Shown here in pieces: positions 34,363-42,861 of a stretch of DNA of 64,000 nucleotides (within the stretch, counting starts at the first letter, position 1; every line of letters begins with the position of its first letter). The stretch is from Pseudarthrobacter polychromogenes (GTDB lineage: Bacteria; Actinomycetota; Actinomycetes; Actinomycetales; Micrococcaceae). Location: NCBI RefSeq assembly GCF_014644495.1, contig NZ_BMKU01000017.1, positions 1 to 64,000 on the forward strand, read 5' to 3'. The notes under the pieces were generated by a model. It was not told the origin of the DNA and did not search any database. It saw only the letters and a list, made by a program, of their open reading frames with translations. A program made the translations under genes and the position numbers.

Positions 34363-35220
34363 ATGAATGAACTGCCCGCCGCGTGGATTGACACCCACGC
34401 CCACATTTTTGAGCCTGGATTGCCTACTGTTGCAGGTGCGCGCTACGTGCCGACCTATGCCGCTCCCCTGAGCCGGTACCTGGCCGTCCTGGCCGCCAAC
34501 GGTGTGGCACGAGGCGTTCTGGTTCAACCCAGCTTCCTCGGTTCCGACAACAGCTACCTCTTGGCAGCACTGGCTTCAGCTCCGGCTGCACTCCGGGGAG
34601 TGGTTGTAGTTTCGCCGGACCGGGTGGATGCCGATCTTTCCCCCAGCCGAGTGCGTGACTTGGACGCTGCCGGGGTCCGGGGGGTCCGCCTGAATCTCAT
34701 CGGACAGCCCCTGCCGGACCTCTATCTCCCTGAATGGGAAGCCGCGGGCCAATCAATGGCCAGGCATGGCTGGCATTTGGAAGTTCAGGCCTCGGGGACG
34801 CAATGGTCCGCCCTGGCGGCCGCGCTCAGTAACTGGCCCTCGAAGATCGTCATCGACCATCTCGGTCTGCCTCACGCCCAGAACCCCGGGGCTATCCACG
34901 CTGTACTGCAGCTTTTCAGCCAGGCCCACGTCTGGGTCAAGGTGTCAGGGCCCTACCGGTCCTCACCGCAGGAGGCCGCCGACATGTTCGCCAGGCTGGT
35001 AAGGAATGGCTCAACGGACCGGCTGGTTTTCGGCAGTGACTGGCCCTTTACGCGGCACGAAGACCAGGCCTACGGCAGCATTCTTGAATGGGGCCGGACG
35101 CTGGCAGGTGAGGAGCTTTTTGACCGGATGATGACAACTAACGCCCAAACACTCTTCGGGTGGGCTGATCCCACCACTTGCCGCCGCGCTGAACCGGCGC
35201 TCCAAGGCCCCCGCGACTGA
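34363..35220 (+). CDS. Amidohydrolase-2 family (TIM-barrel) hydrolase, PDC-lactonase-like
   Basis: A 285-residue amidohydrolase of the family containing 2-pyrone-4,6-dicarboxylate lactonase and other lactone or decarboxylating metal enzymes. It starts with the metal-binding WIDTHAHIFEPGLP (His-x-His), has VRGVRLNLIGQPLPD, IVIDHLGLPHAQNPG and the C-terminal LVFGSDWPFTRHED with the catalytic Asp. The size is normal. It is divergent from the HutC regulator and permease, suggesting that the permease imports, and this enzyme hydrolyses, a lactone or cyclic carboxylate. The last 15 residues are not family-like. Confidence 0.85.
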   Translation: MNELPAAWIDTHAHIFEPGLPTVAGARYVPTYAAPLSRYLAVLAANGVARGVLVQPSFLGSDNSYLLAALASAPAALRGVVVVSPDRVDADLSPSRVRDLDAAGVRGVRLNLIGQPLPDLYLPEWEAAGQSMARHGWHLEVQASGTQWSALAAALSNWPSKIVIDHLGLPHAQNPGAIHAVLQLFSQAHVWVKVSGPYRSSPQEAADMFARLVRNGSTDRLVFGSDWPFTRHEDQAYGSILEWGRTLAGEELFDRMMTTNAQTLFGWADPTTCRRAEPALQGPRD

Positions 35221-35505
35221 TAGGGCAGGCGGGGCGGCAACGGCTGCAGGAGAGCAGCATCCAACCGACGCGGACGACGTCGAAGTGTCCAATGTGCCGG
35301 AAGTCGCATGCGCGCTCACCATCGGCGAACGCGCAGCATCCGTCCGCCTTGGAGAAACCCACGCGCTGACCACGTCCCTGCTGCGGCACTTGATGCGCTA
35401 CAGGCCGGCGCCATCGGCTGGCAGCACGTGCGCATGCCTGACCGCTGTGCCGCCTGACATTCCGCGCTGTCTTTTCGGTCTCCGCGGCGCCCACACGAGT
35501 GCTTC

Positions 35506-35979
35506 CTACAGGCGGAGCTCCATAAAGACGCTGTTGGGGTCCAGGACGTAGCCAGCGAACGGAGGGCACTCAGTGAAACCATTGCGGGCGTACAGGCGGC
35601 GAGCGGAAGCGAAGTAGTCCTCGGTTCCTGTCTCAAGGTAGAGACGCTCGAGGTTCCGGGCGCGGGCATCGTCGAGGATATGGCGGAGCATGAGGGTGGC
35701 TACGCCCCGTCCGCGGGCGCTTGCCGTGGTGCGCATCGACTTGATCTCGCCGTGCACCGGCCTGCCGGAAGCGGAATCCAGGAGCTTGAGTGCGCCGCAT
35801 CCCAGCAGCCCGCCGTCCTCGCGGGCGGTCCAGAACGTAATCGACGGCACGGACAGCGCGGAGTGGTCCAGGGCATGGACGCTTTCGGCCGGGGACGTGG
35901 CGAACATATCCGCCAGGTGTTCGCTGAGGAGCTGATGGACGTCGCCGCGTGCGGGGTCGTCCCGGTCAATGGAAATCAT
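35506..35979 (-). CDS. GNAT-family N-acetyltransferase
   Basis: A 157-residue GNAT acetyltransferase. The acetyl-CoA motif reads MRTTASARGRGVATLMLRHI (motif A), followed by LERLYLETGTEDYFASARRLYARNGF (motif B). Related to small putative acetyltransferases annotated as YedL/PhnO-like; the acceptor is unknown. The 285 bases between this gene and the amidohydrolase hold one open plus-strand frame of unclear meaning. No RBS better than GAG precedes the ATG at 35979. Confidence 0.88.
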   Translation of the reverse strand: MISIDRDDPARGDVHQLLSEHLADMFATSPAESVHALDHSALSVPSITFWTAREDGGLLGCGALKLLDSASGRPVHGEIKSMRTTASARGRGVATLMLRHILDDARARNLERLYLETGTEDYFASARRLYARNGFTECPPFAGYVLDPNSVFMELRL

Positions 35980-36203
35980 CGGCTCTAATGTACCGGCTGA
36001 GCGGCGGACTCCGTGACGCCACCAACCACGTTCGGTTCGCGGCAGGGCCTCTCTCGTTGAGTGACCAGTTCGCGAGTACCCATGGGGGCTCTGGCAGAAC
36101 CAGCCTCAGCAGGGACTCCCGTTGGCCGTTCCGGCCGTGGTGTGCTCGAAAGGACAACGAAGTCCAACCACATACGTAACCGACAATCCCAAGGATGAAG
36201 ACG

Positions 36204-37331
36204 ATGAGCACGGACTGCAACGGAAACAACACCACGACTCAGGGAATCCAGGCTGGCGTGTCGCGCCGCAACATCATCAAGCTGACAGGTGCAGGCGCGG
36301 CGGCCATCGGGCTCTCCAGCGCGGCAGGAGCCGGGCCGGCCTTCGCAGCACCGACTGTTTCGCGCAAAGACCTCGAACCGGGCGACACCTCCAACGGCGC
36401 GGACAACTTCTACACCAGCAACCAGGTCACGGTGAAGAAGATCTCGTTCAAGAACAAGTACGAGATGAAGGTCGTCGGCAACCTCTTCGTCCCCAACAAC
36501 CTGGACCGGGGGGCCACCCACCCGGCACTGGTGGTAGGCCACCCGATGGGCGCCGTGAAGGAACAGAGCGCCAACCTCTACGCCACCAAGATGGCGGAGC
36601 AGGGCTACGTGACGCTCTCCTTCGACCTCTCGTTCTGGGGAGAGAGCGCCGGCAAGCCCGGCAACTCGGTTTCGCCTGACATCTATGCCGAGGACTTCAG
36701 CGCCGCCGTCGACTACCTGCGGGCGCAGGCCTTCGTTGCCAAGGAGCGCGTCGGGGCCATCGGGATCTGCGGCAGCGGCAGCTTCGTGATCAGCGCGGCA
36801 AAGATCGATCCGAGGATCAAGGCGATCGCCACGGTGAGCATGTACGACATGGGCGCCGCCAACCGCGACGGACTCAACAAATCCGTGACCCTGGAACAGC
36901 GCAAGGCCTTCATCGCCACGGCAGCTGCCCAACGCGACGTCGAGTTCGCCGGCGGCGCGATGGAGTACACCGGCGGCACACCGGATGAGCTCACGGCAGA
37001 GTCCACCGCTGTGGACCGGGAGTTTTACGACTTCTACCGGACCGCCCGCGGCTACCACCCGAACACCACCACGCACCCGGCCCTGGCCACCAACACCAAG
37101 TTCATGAACTTCCATCCGTTTACCGATCTGGACCTGGTCTCACCGCGGCCGCTGCTGTTCATCGCCGGTGACCAGGCGCACTCAAGGGAGTTCAGCGAAG
37201 AGGCCTACCGGCTCGCCACCGGACCCAAGGAACTCTTCTGGGTTCCCGGAGCCGGCCACGTGGACCTTTACGACCGCACCGGCCTGATCCCCTTCGACAA
37301 GCTCACGGACTTCTTCCGTACCCAGCTCTAG
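36204..37331 (+). CDS. Tat-exported alpha/beta hydrolase
   Basis: A 375-residue secreted hydrolase. The twin-arginine motif SRRNIIKL near residue 21 is followed by a hydrophobic stretch (GAGAAAIGLSSAAGAG) and an AFA-A cleavage site. The mature domain has oxyanion loop VVGHPMGAVKEQ, nucleophile Ser in GICGSGSFVIS, Asp in LFIAGDQAHS and His in PGAGHVDLYD. Members of this group are annotated as alpha/beta or dienelactone-like hydrolases. I prefer the ATG at 36204, with AAGGA 8 bases upstream, over the ATG at 36195. It is followed after 70 bases by the XRE regulator. Confidence 0.88.
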   Translation: MSTDCNGNNTTTQGIQAGVSRRNIIKLTGAGAAAIGLSSAAGAGPAFAAPTVSRKDLEPGDTSNGADNFYTSNQVTVKKISFKNKYEMKVVGNLFVPNNLDRGATHPALVVGHPMGAVKEQSANLYATKMAEQGYVTLSFDLSFWGESAGKPGNSVSPDIYAEDFSAAVDYLRAQAFVAKERVGAIGICGSGSFVISAAKIDPRIKAIATVSMYDMGAANRDGLNKSVTLEQRKAFIATAAAQRDVEFAGGAMEYTGGTPDELTAESTAVDREFYDFYRTARGYHPNTTTHPALATNTKFMNFHPFTDLDLVSPRPLLFIAGDQAHSREFSEEAYRLATGPKELFWVPGAGHVDLYDRTGLIPFDKLTDFFRTQL

Positions 37332-37352
37332 GAAGGGGGCTGCGGGGGAGGG

Positions 37353-37375
37353 GTACTGGAAGGGACTCCCTCACC
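37353..37375 (+). promoter_or_regulatory. XRE-type 23-bp operator-like motif, copy 1
   Basis: Starts GTACTGGAAGGG, has AGGGACTCCCT as a perfect dyad, and ends CTCACC. It lies 28 bases upstream of the XRE gene. A near-identical copy (20 of 23 bases) lies upstream of the aldo/keto reductase at 42692, and a weaker copy (17 of 23) at 38357. Confidence 0.6.
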
Positions 37376-37402
37376 TGCAAAGCTTGGCCTAGCGTGGAAA
37401 GC

Positions 37403-38299
37403 ATGGACAACCGAGCAGAAGTACGCGAATTCCTCGTTTCGCGACGCGCCCAGGTTTCACCCCAGCAGGTTGGCTTGCCTGCCGGGGCGAACCGGCGCGT
37501 GAAGGGTTTACGCCGCAGCGAAGTAGCAATCCTTGCCGGTTTGAGCGTTGAGTACTACACGCGCCTGGAGCGCGGCGCGATCAGCGGCGCCTCTGGCCAG
37601 GTGCTGGAAAGCATCGCCAGGGCTTTGCGCCTGGACGACGCCGAGCGGGCCCACCTGTTCAACCTCGCCAGCGCGGCCAGCCCGGCTGCCCGGCCGCCGC
37701 GGCGCCGGACGTCCAAGTCCTACGTGCCGCATCAGAGCCTGCAGTGGGCGCTTGATGCGATCACGGCCGGTCCCGCGTTCGTTCGTAACGGCCGGATGGA
37801 TTTGCTGGCGGTCAATCCCTTGGCCCGGGCGTTTTACAAGGACTGCTATGACATGCCCGGCCAGTCACCGAACATCGCCCGGTTCACGTTCCTGGACGAA
37901 CGTGCCCAGCAGTTCTACCCGGACTGGGATGCCTTCGCCGAGGTGACCGTTTCCATCCTGCGGACGGAGGCTGGCCGGGACCCCCATAACAAGGAACTCC
38001 ACGACCTCATTGGCGAGCTGGGAACCCGCAGCGACGAGTTCCGCCGACGCTGGGGTGCACACAATGTCCGCCATCACGGCACCGGGTTCAAGACCTTCAA
38101 CCACCCGGTTGTGGGCGAAATGACTCTCGCTTTCGAGGGGCTGGAGATGGCCGCCGAACCCGGGCTGACTCTCACCATCTACACCGCGGAGCCGGGGTCG
38201 GCGTCGGCTGAGCGCATGCAGCTGCTCGCCTCATGGGCGGCCAGCGAGTATGGACATTCCGTCCGGGCTGCATCCGAAAAGACCGGGACGGACGGCTGA
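37403..38299 (+). CDS. XRE-family regulator with MmyB-like ligand domain
   Basis: A 298-residue transcription factor. The N-terminal helix-turn-helix (about 10-80) includes GANRRVKGLRRSEVAILAGL then SVEYYTRLERG. The C-terminal MmyB-like domain (about 105-285) has ALDAITAGPAFVRNGRMDLLA, NPLARAFY and a GFKTFNHPVVGEMTL stretch; such domains are thought to bind a lipid or other small ligand. The ATG at 37403 is preferred over the GTG at 37394. Members usually control a neighbouring oxidoreductase. Three copies of a 23-bp motif nearby (37353, 38357, 42692) point to autoregulation and control of the aldo/keto reductase. Confidence 0.92.
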   Translation: MDNRAEVREFLVSRRAQVSPQQVGLPAGANRRVKGLRRSEVAILAGLSVEYYTRLERGAISGASGQVLESIARALRLDDAERAHLFNLASAASPAARPPRRRTSKSYVPHQSLQWALDAITAGPAFVRNGRMDLLAVNPLARAFYKDCYDMPGQSPNIARFTFLDERAQQFYPDWDAFAEVTVSILRTEAGRDPHNKELHDLIGELGTRSDEFRRRWGAHNVRHHGTGFKTFNHPVVGEMTLAFEGLEMAAEPGLTLTIYTAEPGSASAERMQLLASWAASEYGHSVRAASEKTGTDG

Positions 38300-38356
38300 G
38301 GGGCGCCGGCCACCAGGAACGAAAGAACGGCCGACGGCGGGCCTCACCGCGGGGGT

Positions 38357-38379
38357 CGCGTAGGGGTCCCTCCCAGTAC
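38357..38379 (-). promoter_or_regulatory. XRE-type operator-like motif, copy 3 (degenerate)
   Basis: On the minus strand, starts GTACTGGGAGGGAC and matches 17 of 23 positions of copy 1. It lies 87 bases before the lipoprotein gene at 38466. Confidence 0.4.
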
Positions 38380-38465
38380 CCCTCACAACAGGGGCTCCTG
38401 CACTTCTCTGCCAGCTGCTTTGCTGGAAGGGACCAAATTTTCGTGAGTGGAACGGACCATCTGCA

Positions 38466-39029
38466 ATGCACCTGAAGACATTGGCCCTGGCTGCGATGTG
38501 CGTACTGGCGTTGCCCCTGGCCGGATGCAGTACCCCTTCGAACGGTCCGGCCTCCACCACTGAACCGCCGTCCTCCACTACTGAGCCGCCGTCCTCCCCG
38601 CTGGAAACTTCGACGGCGGCCGGCGGGTCGTCGTCGCAGCCTTCACCGGTCCCGTCCTCAGCGGCTGCTGCAGACAGCACCCCGATCACCATCGACGTCG
38701 GTGGCGAGACCGTGACAGGGACCCTTTCCAGCAACGCCACTGCACGCTCCCTGATCGGGCAGCTTCCCTTGACGCTCTCCTTCAGGGACTACGGCGGGCA
38801 GGAAAAGATCGCAGAGCTGCCGGAGGCGCTTTCGCTCGACGGCGTTCCCGCCGGCGACAGCGCAGAACCACTGGCCATCGGCTACTACGCGCCCGATCAG
38901 GCCCTGGTCCTCTATTACGAGGGCGTCGGGTACTCCCGCGGAATTGTGCGGATCGGATCGTTCGATGACCTCGCGGCGATCCGGGACCAAACAGGCTCTT
39001 TTACCGCCAGGCTGGCTCCCGCTAACTGA
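38466..39029 (+). CDS. Cyclophilin-like-fold lipoprotein
   Basis: A 187-residue lipoprotein: signal peptide ending PLAGC (Cys21), a linker of Thr/Ser/Pro/Glu with a direct repeat STTEPPS-STTEPPS, and a C-terminal domain of about 110 residues (ITIDVGGETVTGTLSSNATA, LPLTLSFRDYGGQEKIAELP, IGYYAPDQALVLYYEGVGYS). That pattern is the cyclophilin_like domain often found next to oxidoreductases and MFS genes. No known catalytic activity. It is followed after five bases by the MFS gene. Confidence 0.82.
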   Translation: MHLKTLALAAMCVLALPLAGCSTPSNGPASTTEPPSSTTEPPSSPLETSTAAGGSSSQPSPVPSSAAAADSTPITIDVGGETVTGTLSSNATARSLIGQLPLTLSFRDYGGQEKIAELPEALSLDGVPAGDSAEPLAIGYYAPDQALVLYYEGVGYSRGIVRIGSFDDLAAIRDQTGSFTARLAPAN

Positions 39030-39034
39030 GCGGG

Positions 39035-40351
39035 ATGACACGGCTGCTCCGAAATCTTCCACAAAAGAACGGAACCGTTTTGACTCGAGCAACCCTTGAG
39101 GATGGCGCCCGCGAAGCGCCCATCGACGCCCTGCCCTCCGAAAACATCAGCATTACTGAAGAAACAAAGGATTGGGCCCCGGCAAGCGATCCTGCCGTAC
39201 CTGCCGGACGCTTCCCTTGGGCGGCCCTGCTGGTCATGGCCTTGATGGGATTCCTCCTGATTGCCACCGAGACCATGCCCGCCGGCCTGTTGCCCCAGAT
39301 CGCTTCTGGACTCGCCGTCACCGAGGGAACCGCGGGGCAGTTTGTCAGTGCCTACGCTTTGGGAACAGTCGTTGCGGCCATGCCCGCCATCGCGTTGACC
39401 CGTGGCCTGCGCCGGAAGCCTGTTTTCGTCGTCGGGATTCTCGGCTTTCTAGCCGCGAACCTCATCACGGCATTCTCCACGGACATTGCCCTCTCCCTGG
39501 GAGCCCGGCTCCTGGCCGGTGCGTTCTCCGGACTGCTGTGGGGGATGACTGCCGGCTATGCCCGGCGTATCACCGCTCCGCACCAGGCCGGCCGCGCCTT
39601 GTCCGTGGCGTCTGTTGGAACCCCGGTGGGCCTGGCAGTGGGGACGCCCTTCGGCTCCTGGCTGGGTACGACGTTCGACTGGCGCTGGTCTTTCGGCGTG
39701 CTGGCAGTCCTCACGGTGGCCACCCTCCTGCTGGCGGTCTTCCTGGTCCCGGACGCGCCCGGACAACGGCCCGGGTCACGCGCATCCCTGGCACGGGTCT
39801 TCGCCATCCCGGGCGTGGCGGTTGTCCTCGGCGTCATCGTCAGCTGGATGCTTGGGCACAACATCATGTACACCTACATTGGCTCCTACCTCCGCGGGGC
39901 AAGCCTTGATCTCCCGGTGGACATCGCGCTCATGACGTTCGGTGCGGCCGCGATTGCGGGGATCGCCATCACCGGCGCGGTGATCGATAAGGGCCTCCGG
40001 CGCCTGGTCCTGCTCAGCCTCGGAAGCTTCCTGGTGGCCGGTGCGATCTTCATCGTTGGCCACGCGTCCTTGGCGGCAGTCCTCGCCGCGATCGTCCTGT
40101 GGGGCATCGCCTTCGGCGGCGCGGCGGCACAGCTGCAAACGGCCATCAGCGCTGCAAGCGGGGAAAACGCCGATGTTGCCAACTCAATGCTCGGCGTCGC
40201 GTTCAACCTGGCGATTTTCGCCGCGGGTGTGGCGGGCGCCGTGGTGATCAGCAGCCTTGACGGGATGGTCCTGCCGGCCGCCCTGGTGGGACTTGCCGCC
40301 GTCGCGCTTGTTATCTCTGTTGCGGGACGCCGCACGGCATTTCCCAGGTAG
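39035..40351 (+). CDS. MFS efflux transporter
   Basis: A 438-residue major facilitator with 12 predicted transmembrane segments (first at about 62-80, WAALLVMALMGFLLIATETM). The loop 2-3 region (RGLRRKPVFVVGILGF) and MTAGYARRITAPHQAGRALS fit the drug/sugar-efflux (AraJ/YdhP-like) group. The unusually long 55-residue N-terminal tail from the ATG at 39035 may mean that translation really starts later; a TTG at 39079 is one option. It is co-transcribed with the lipoprotein and possibly the sugar dehydrogenase. Confidence 0.88.
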   Translation: MTRLLRNLPQKNGTVLTRATLEDGAREAPIDALPSENISITEETKDWAPASDPAVPAGRFPWAALLVMALMGFLLIATETMPAGLLPQIASGLAVTEGTAGQFVSAYALGTVVAAMPAIALTRGLRRKPVFVVGILGFLAANLITAFSTDIALSLGARLLAGAFSGLLWGMTAGYARRITAPHQAGRALSVASVGTPVGLAVGTPFGSWLGTTFDWRWSFGVLAVLTVATLLLAVFLVPDAPGQRPGSRASLARVFAIPGVAVVLGVIVSWMLGHNIMYTYIGSYLRGASLDLPVDIALMTFGAAAIAGIAITGAVIDKGLRRLVLLSLGSFLVAGAIFIVGHASLAAVLAAIVLWGIAFGGAAAQLQTAISAASGENADVANSMLGVAFNLAIFAAGVAGAVVISSLDGMVLPAALVGLAAVALVISVAGRRTAFPR

Positions 40352-40418
40352 CCAGCAAAGCGGCGCTTGCCGCAGCATTACTGCCAACAAACATCCTCAA
40401 ACGCATCAGGAGAAAGCC

Positions 40419-41552
40419 TTGAAAGCCACCCGCACGCCAGTCCTGTTTGCACTCACCATCGGAGCGGGCCTGCTGCTCTCGTCCTGCACCACTACGCCGC
40501 CCGCAGCACCCCCAACCCCGGCCTCAACGCCGGTTCCGTCCCCGTCCCCCTCCTCAGCAGGGACATCGGCGACGGCGGGAAATGCCACCCCGACGGGCAC
40601 ACCCCAGGCCGTGGCCACCGGGCTGGAGGCTCCCTGGTCCGTGGTGTTCCGCAACGGCACCCCGCTGGTCAGTGAGCGGGACAGCGGGCGGATCCTCGAG
40701 CTCAGCCCTGACGGCACCACGCGCGCCATCGGAGACATTCCCGGCGTGGCGGCTGTGGGGGAAGGCGGGCTGCTGGGCCTGGCCGTGGACAGCCAGGGCC
40801 GCCTGTACGTGTATTCCACCGGGACGGACGGAAACAGGCTCCAGCGCTTCGACGTCACCGGAGAACCGGGATCCTTGGCGCTGGGACAGGCCGAAATGCT
40901 CCTCGACGGCATTGGCTCCGCGAGCTATCACGACGGCGGCCGGATCGCCTTCGGGCCCGATGGCATGCTCTACGTCGCGATTGGCGATGCGGGCCGGCGC
41001 GACAGTTCACAGGACCTCGAATCCCTGAACGGGAAGATCCTGAGAATGACCCCCGACGGCGGCGTCCCCGCCGACAATCCCTTCCCGGACTCGCTCGTCT
41101 ACAGCTACGGGCACCGCAACCCCCAGGGCCTGGCCTGGGCGGAGGACGGCACCATGTTCGCCACCGAGTTCGGGCAGAACACCTGGGACGAGCTGAACAT
41201 CATCACCGCGGGCGCCAACTACGGCTGGCCGACCGTTGAAGGGATAGCCACCACAGGGGACTTCACCGACCCCGTTCAGCAGTGGGAGCCCACCGAGGCC
41301 AGCCCCAGCGGAATGACCCACATTGACGGGACGCTGTTCATCGCCAACCTGCGCGGACAGGTCCTCCGGGCCGTTCCCGTAGCCGATCCATCCACCTCGA
41401 CCACCTACTACGACGGCGAATTCGGCCGCATCCGCGATGTCACGGAGGCTCCGGACGGGAAGCTCTGGTTGGTCACCAACAACACCGATGGCCGGGGCAG
41501 GCCCGGTCCTGGTGACGACCGAATCCTCAGCGTGGAGCTGACCCGGCAGTAG
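40419..41552 (+). CDS. PQQ-type soluble glucose/sugar dehydrogenase, lipoprotein
   Basis: A 377-residue beta-propeller of the GSDH family, which oxidises aldoses with PQQ in characterised members. The TTG at 40419 is the start: AGGAGA lies 7 bases upstream and the product then begins with a clean lipoprotein signal ending LLLSSC (Cys23), followed by a Pro/Thr/Ser linker. Propeller motifs include TGLEAPWSVVFRNGTPLVSER, GEGGLLGLAVD, SYHDGGRIAFGPDGMLYVAIGD, YSYGHRNPQGLAW and NYGWPTVEG. Some members of this family do not bind PQQ. Confidence 0.9.
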   Translation: MKATRTPVLFALTIGAGLLLSSCTTTPPAAPPTPASTPVPSPSPSSAGTSATAGNATPTGTPQAVATGLEAPWSVVFRNGTPLVSERDSGRILELSPDGTTRAIGDIPGVAAVGEGGLLGLAVDSQGRLYVYSTGTDGNRLQRFDVTGEPGSLALGQAEMLLDGIGSASYHDGGRIAFGPDGMLYVAIGDAGRRDSSQDLESLNGKILRMTPDGGVPADNPFPDSLVYSYGHRNPQGLAWAEDGTMFATEFGQNTWDELNIITAGANYGWPTVEGIATTGDFTDPVQQWEPTEASPSGMTHIDGTLFIANLRGQVLRAVPVADPSTSTTYYDGEFGRIRDVTEAPDGKLWLVTNNTDGRGRPGPGDDRILSVELTRQ

Positions 41553-41565
41553 TCGAGATGCCCAC

Positions 41566-41586
41566 GCTGCCGGGCGAATCGGCAGC
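41566..41586. terminator. Bidirectional hairpin between convergent genes
   Basis: GCTGCCG (41566-41572) and CGGCAGC (41580-41586) around GGCGAAT, located between the ends of the sugar dehydrogenase and the aldo/keto reductase. Confidence 0.5.
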
Positions 41587-41610
41587 CCTACAAACGGGAC
41601 ACCAGGCGGG

Positions 41611-42597
41611 TCAACGCCCCACCAGGCCCATGTGAAGGTCGTTGTAGCGGTTTCCCTGCACTCCGATTCGGCTGGCAAGGGCATTAAGATCGGCGACTTC
41701 ATCGGCGGACAGCGCGACGGTGGACGCCGCTGCGTTCTCCTTCACGCGCTCGCGGCGACGGGTTCCGGGGATCGGCACAATCCACGGCTGCTGTGCCAGG
41801 AGCCAAGCCAGTGCGATTTGCCCGGGGGTGCAGGTCTTAGCGACGGCGAGTTCCGCCACGTACTGCACCAGTGCCTGGTTGGCGGCGCGGTTCTCGGGGG
41901 TGAAGCGCGGGATGGTGCCGCGGATGTCGCCTTCGGCGAATTGCGTGGATGTATCGACGGTTCCGGTGAGGAAGCCCTTGCCGAGGGGGCTGAAGGGCAC
42001 GAACCCGATCCCCAGCTCAGCCAGGGCGGGCAGTACCTCCGGCTCCGGGTCCCGTGTCCACAGGGAGTACTCGCTCTGGACGGCTGTCACCGGAAAAACG
42101 GCGTGGGCTGCCCGGATGGTCGCGGCGGAGGCCTCTGACAGCCCAAAGTGGCGGACCTTGCCAGCCTCAACGAGCTCACCCACAGCACCGGCAACCTCCT
42201 CAATCGGCACGTTGAGGTCGACGCGGTGCTGGTAAAAAAGGTCGAGGGTGTCTACGCGCAGCCGGCGCAGGGACTGCTCCGCGACGCGCTTGATCCGGTC
42301 CGGCGAACTGTCCAGCCCCACGGACCTGCCGTTCTCGATCCGCCACCCGAACTTGGTCGCTATGACGACCTCGTCGCGGACCGGGGCGAGTGCTTCGCCG
42401 ACGAGTTCCTCATTGACGAAGGGGCCGTATACCTCCGCTGTGTCGAAGAAATTGATTCCTGTCCCGACGGCGTCGCGCAGTACGCCAATCATTGCTTGGC
42501 GGTCCCCGGGGTTGGGTCCGTAGCCCTGGGACATGCCCATGCAGCCAAGGCCAACGGCCGAAACCCGCAGCCCCTGTCCGAGTGTTCGCGTATGCAT
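41611..42597 (-). CDS. Aldo/keto reductase
   Basis: A 328-residue NADPH-dependent reductase of the AKR13/YajO-like type. The catalytic tetrad is visible: Asp and Tyr in FFDTAEVYGPF, Lys in VIATKFGW and His in FYQHRVD. The NADP-binding C-terminal part has PIPGTRRRERVKENAAAS. It reduces aldehydes or ketones; the natural substrate is unknown. The 23-bp XRE-type motif at 42692-42714, about 95 bases upstream of its start, suggests control by the XRE regulator at 37403. Confidence 0.93.
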   Translation of the reverse strand: MHTRTLGQGLRVSAVGLGCMGMSQGYGPNPGDRQAMIGVLRDAVGTGINFFDTAEVYGPFVNEELVGEALAPVRDEVVIATKFGWRIENGRSVGLDSSPDRIKRVAEQSLRRLRVDTLDLFYQHRVDLNVPIEEVAGAVGELVEAGKVRHFGLSEASAATIRAAHAVFPVTAVQSEYSLWTRDPEPEVLPALAELGIGFVPFSPLGKGFLTGTVDTSTQFAEGDIRGTIPRFTPENRAANQALVQYVAELAVAKTCTPGQIALAWLLAQQPWIVPIPGTRRRERVKENAAASTVALSADEVADLNALASRIGVQGNRYNDLHMGLVGR

Positions 42598-42691
42598 GAA
42601 GTCTCCCTTGTTTATCTGCTGGCACGTTTGTGCACGGTCTTCCTCCAGTCAACGGCCTATTGGACGGTTGAGGGAGTGTCTGGTGGAACGG

Positions 42692-42714
42692 GTACTGGCA
42701 GGGCCTGCCTCACC
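42692..42714 (+). promoter_or_regulatory. XRE-type 23-bp operator-like motif, copy 2
   Basis: Starts GTACTGGCAGGG, contains GGCAGG-G-CCTGCC as a perfect dyad, ends CTCACC. It matches 20 of 23 positions of the copy at 37353. It lies between the aldo/keto reductase (start 42597, minus) and the phosphodiesterase-like gene (start 42862, plus) and could serve either. Confidence 0.6.
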
Positions 42715-42861
42715 CTCTCCCTGCCATGTCCCTCGCAGTTCACTTGCCAGCAACCCGCCGGCCCCGAAGCGTTCTCCCGCAACCAGCAGTCTTTTCACGC
42801 CACCTTTTGCCCGGCAGCCAAACAGCCGGGCGGACATTCCAGCTGTACGTAGGAGTACTCC

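Noticed and set aside
35221..35551. Open plus-strand frame after the amidohydrolase gene, with an ATG at 35285
   Set aside because: It overlaps the end of the convergent GNAT gene, has no ribosome site and no recognised family. The early part has G/C-rich third positions, so a remnant cannot be excluded, but support is too weak.
36122..36679. Plus-strand 185-aa frame over the Tat hydrolase gene
   Set aside because: Out-of-frame shadow; the Tat signal and catalytic motifs are in the other frame.
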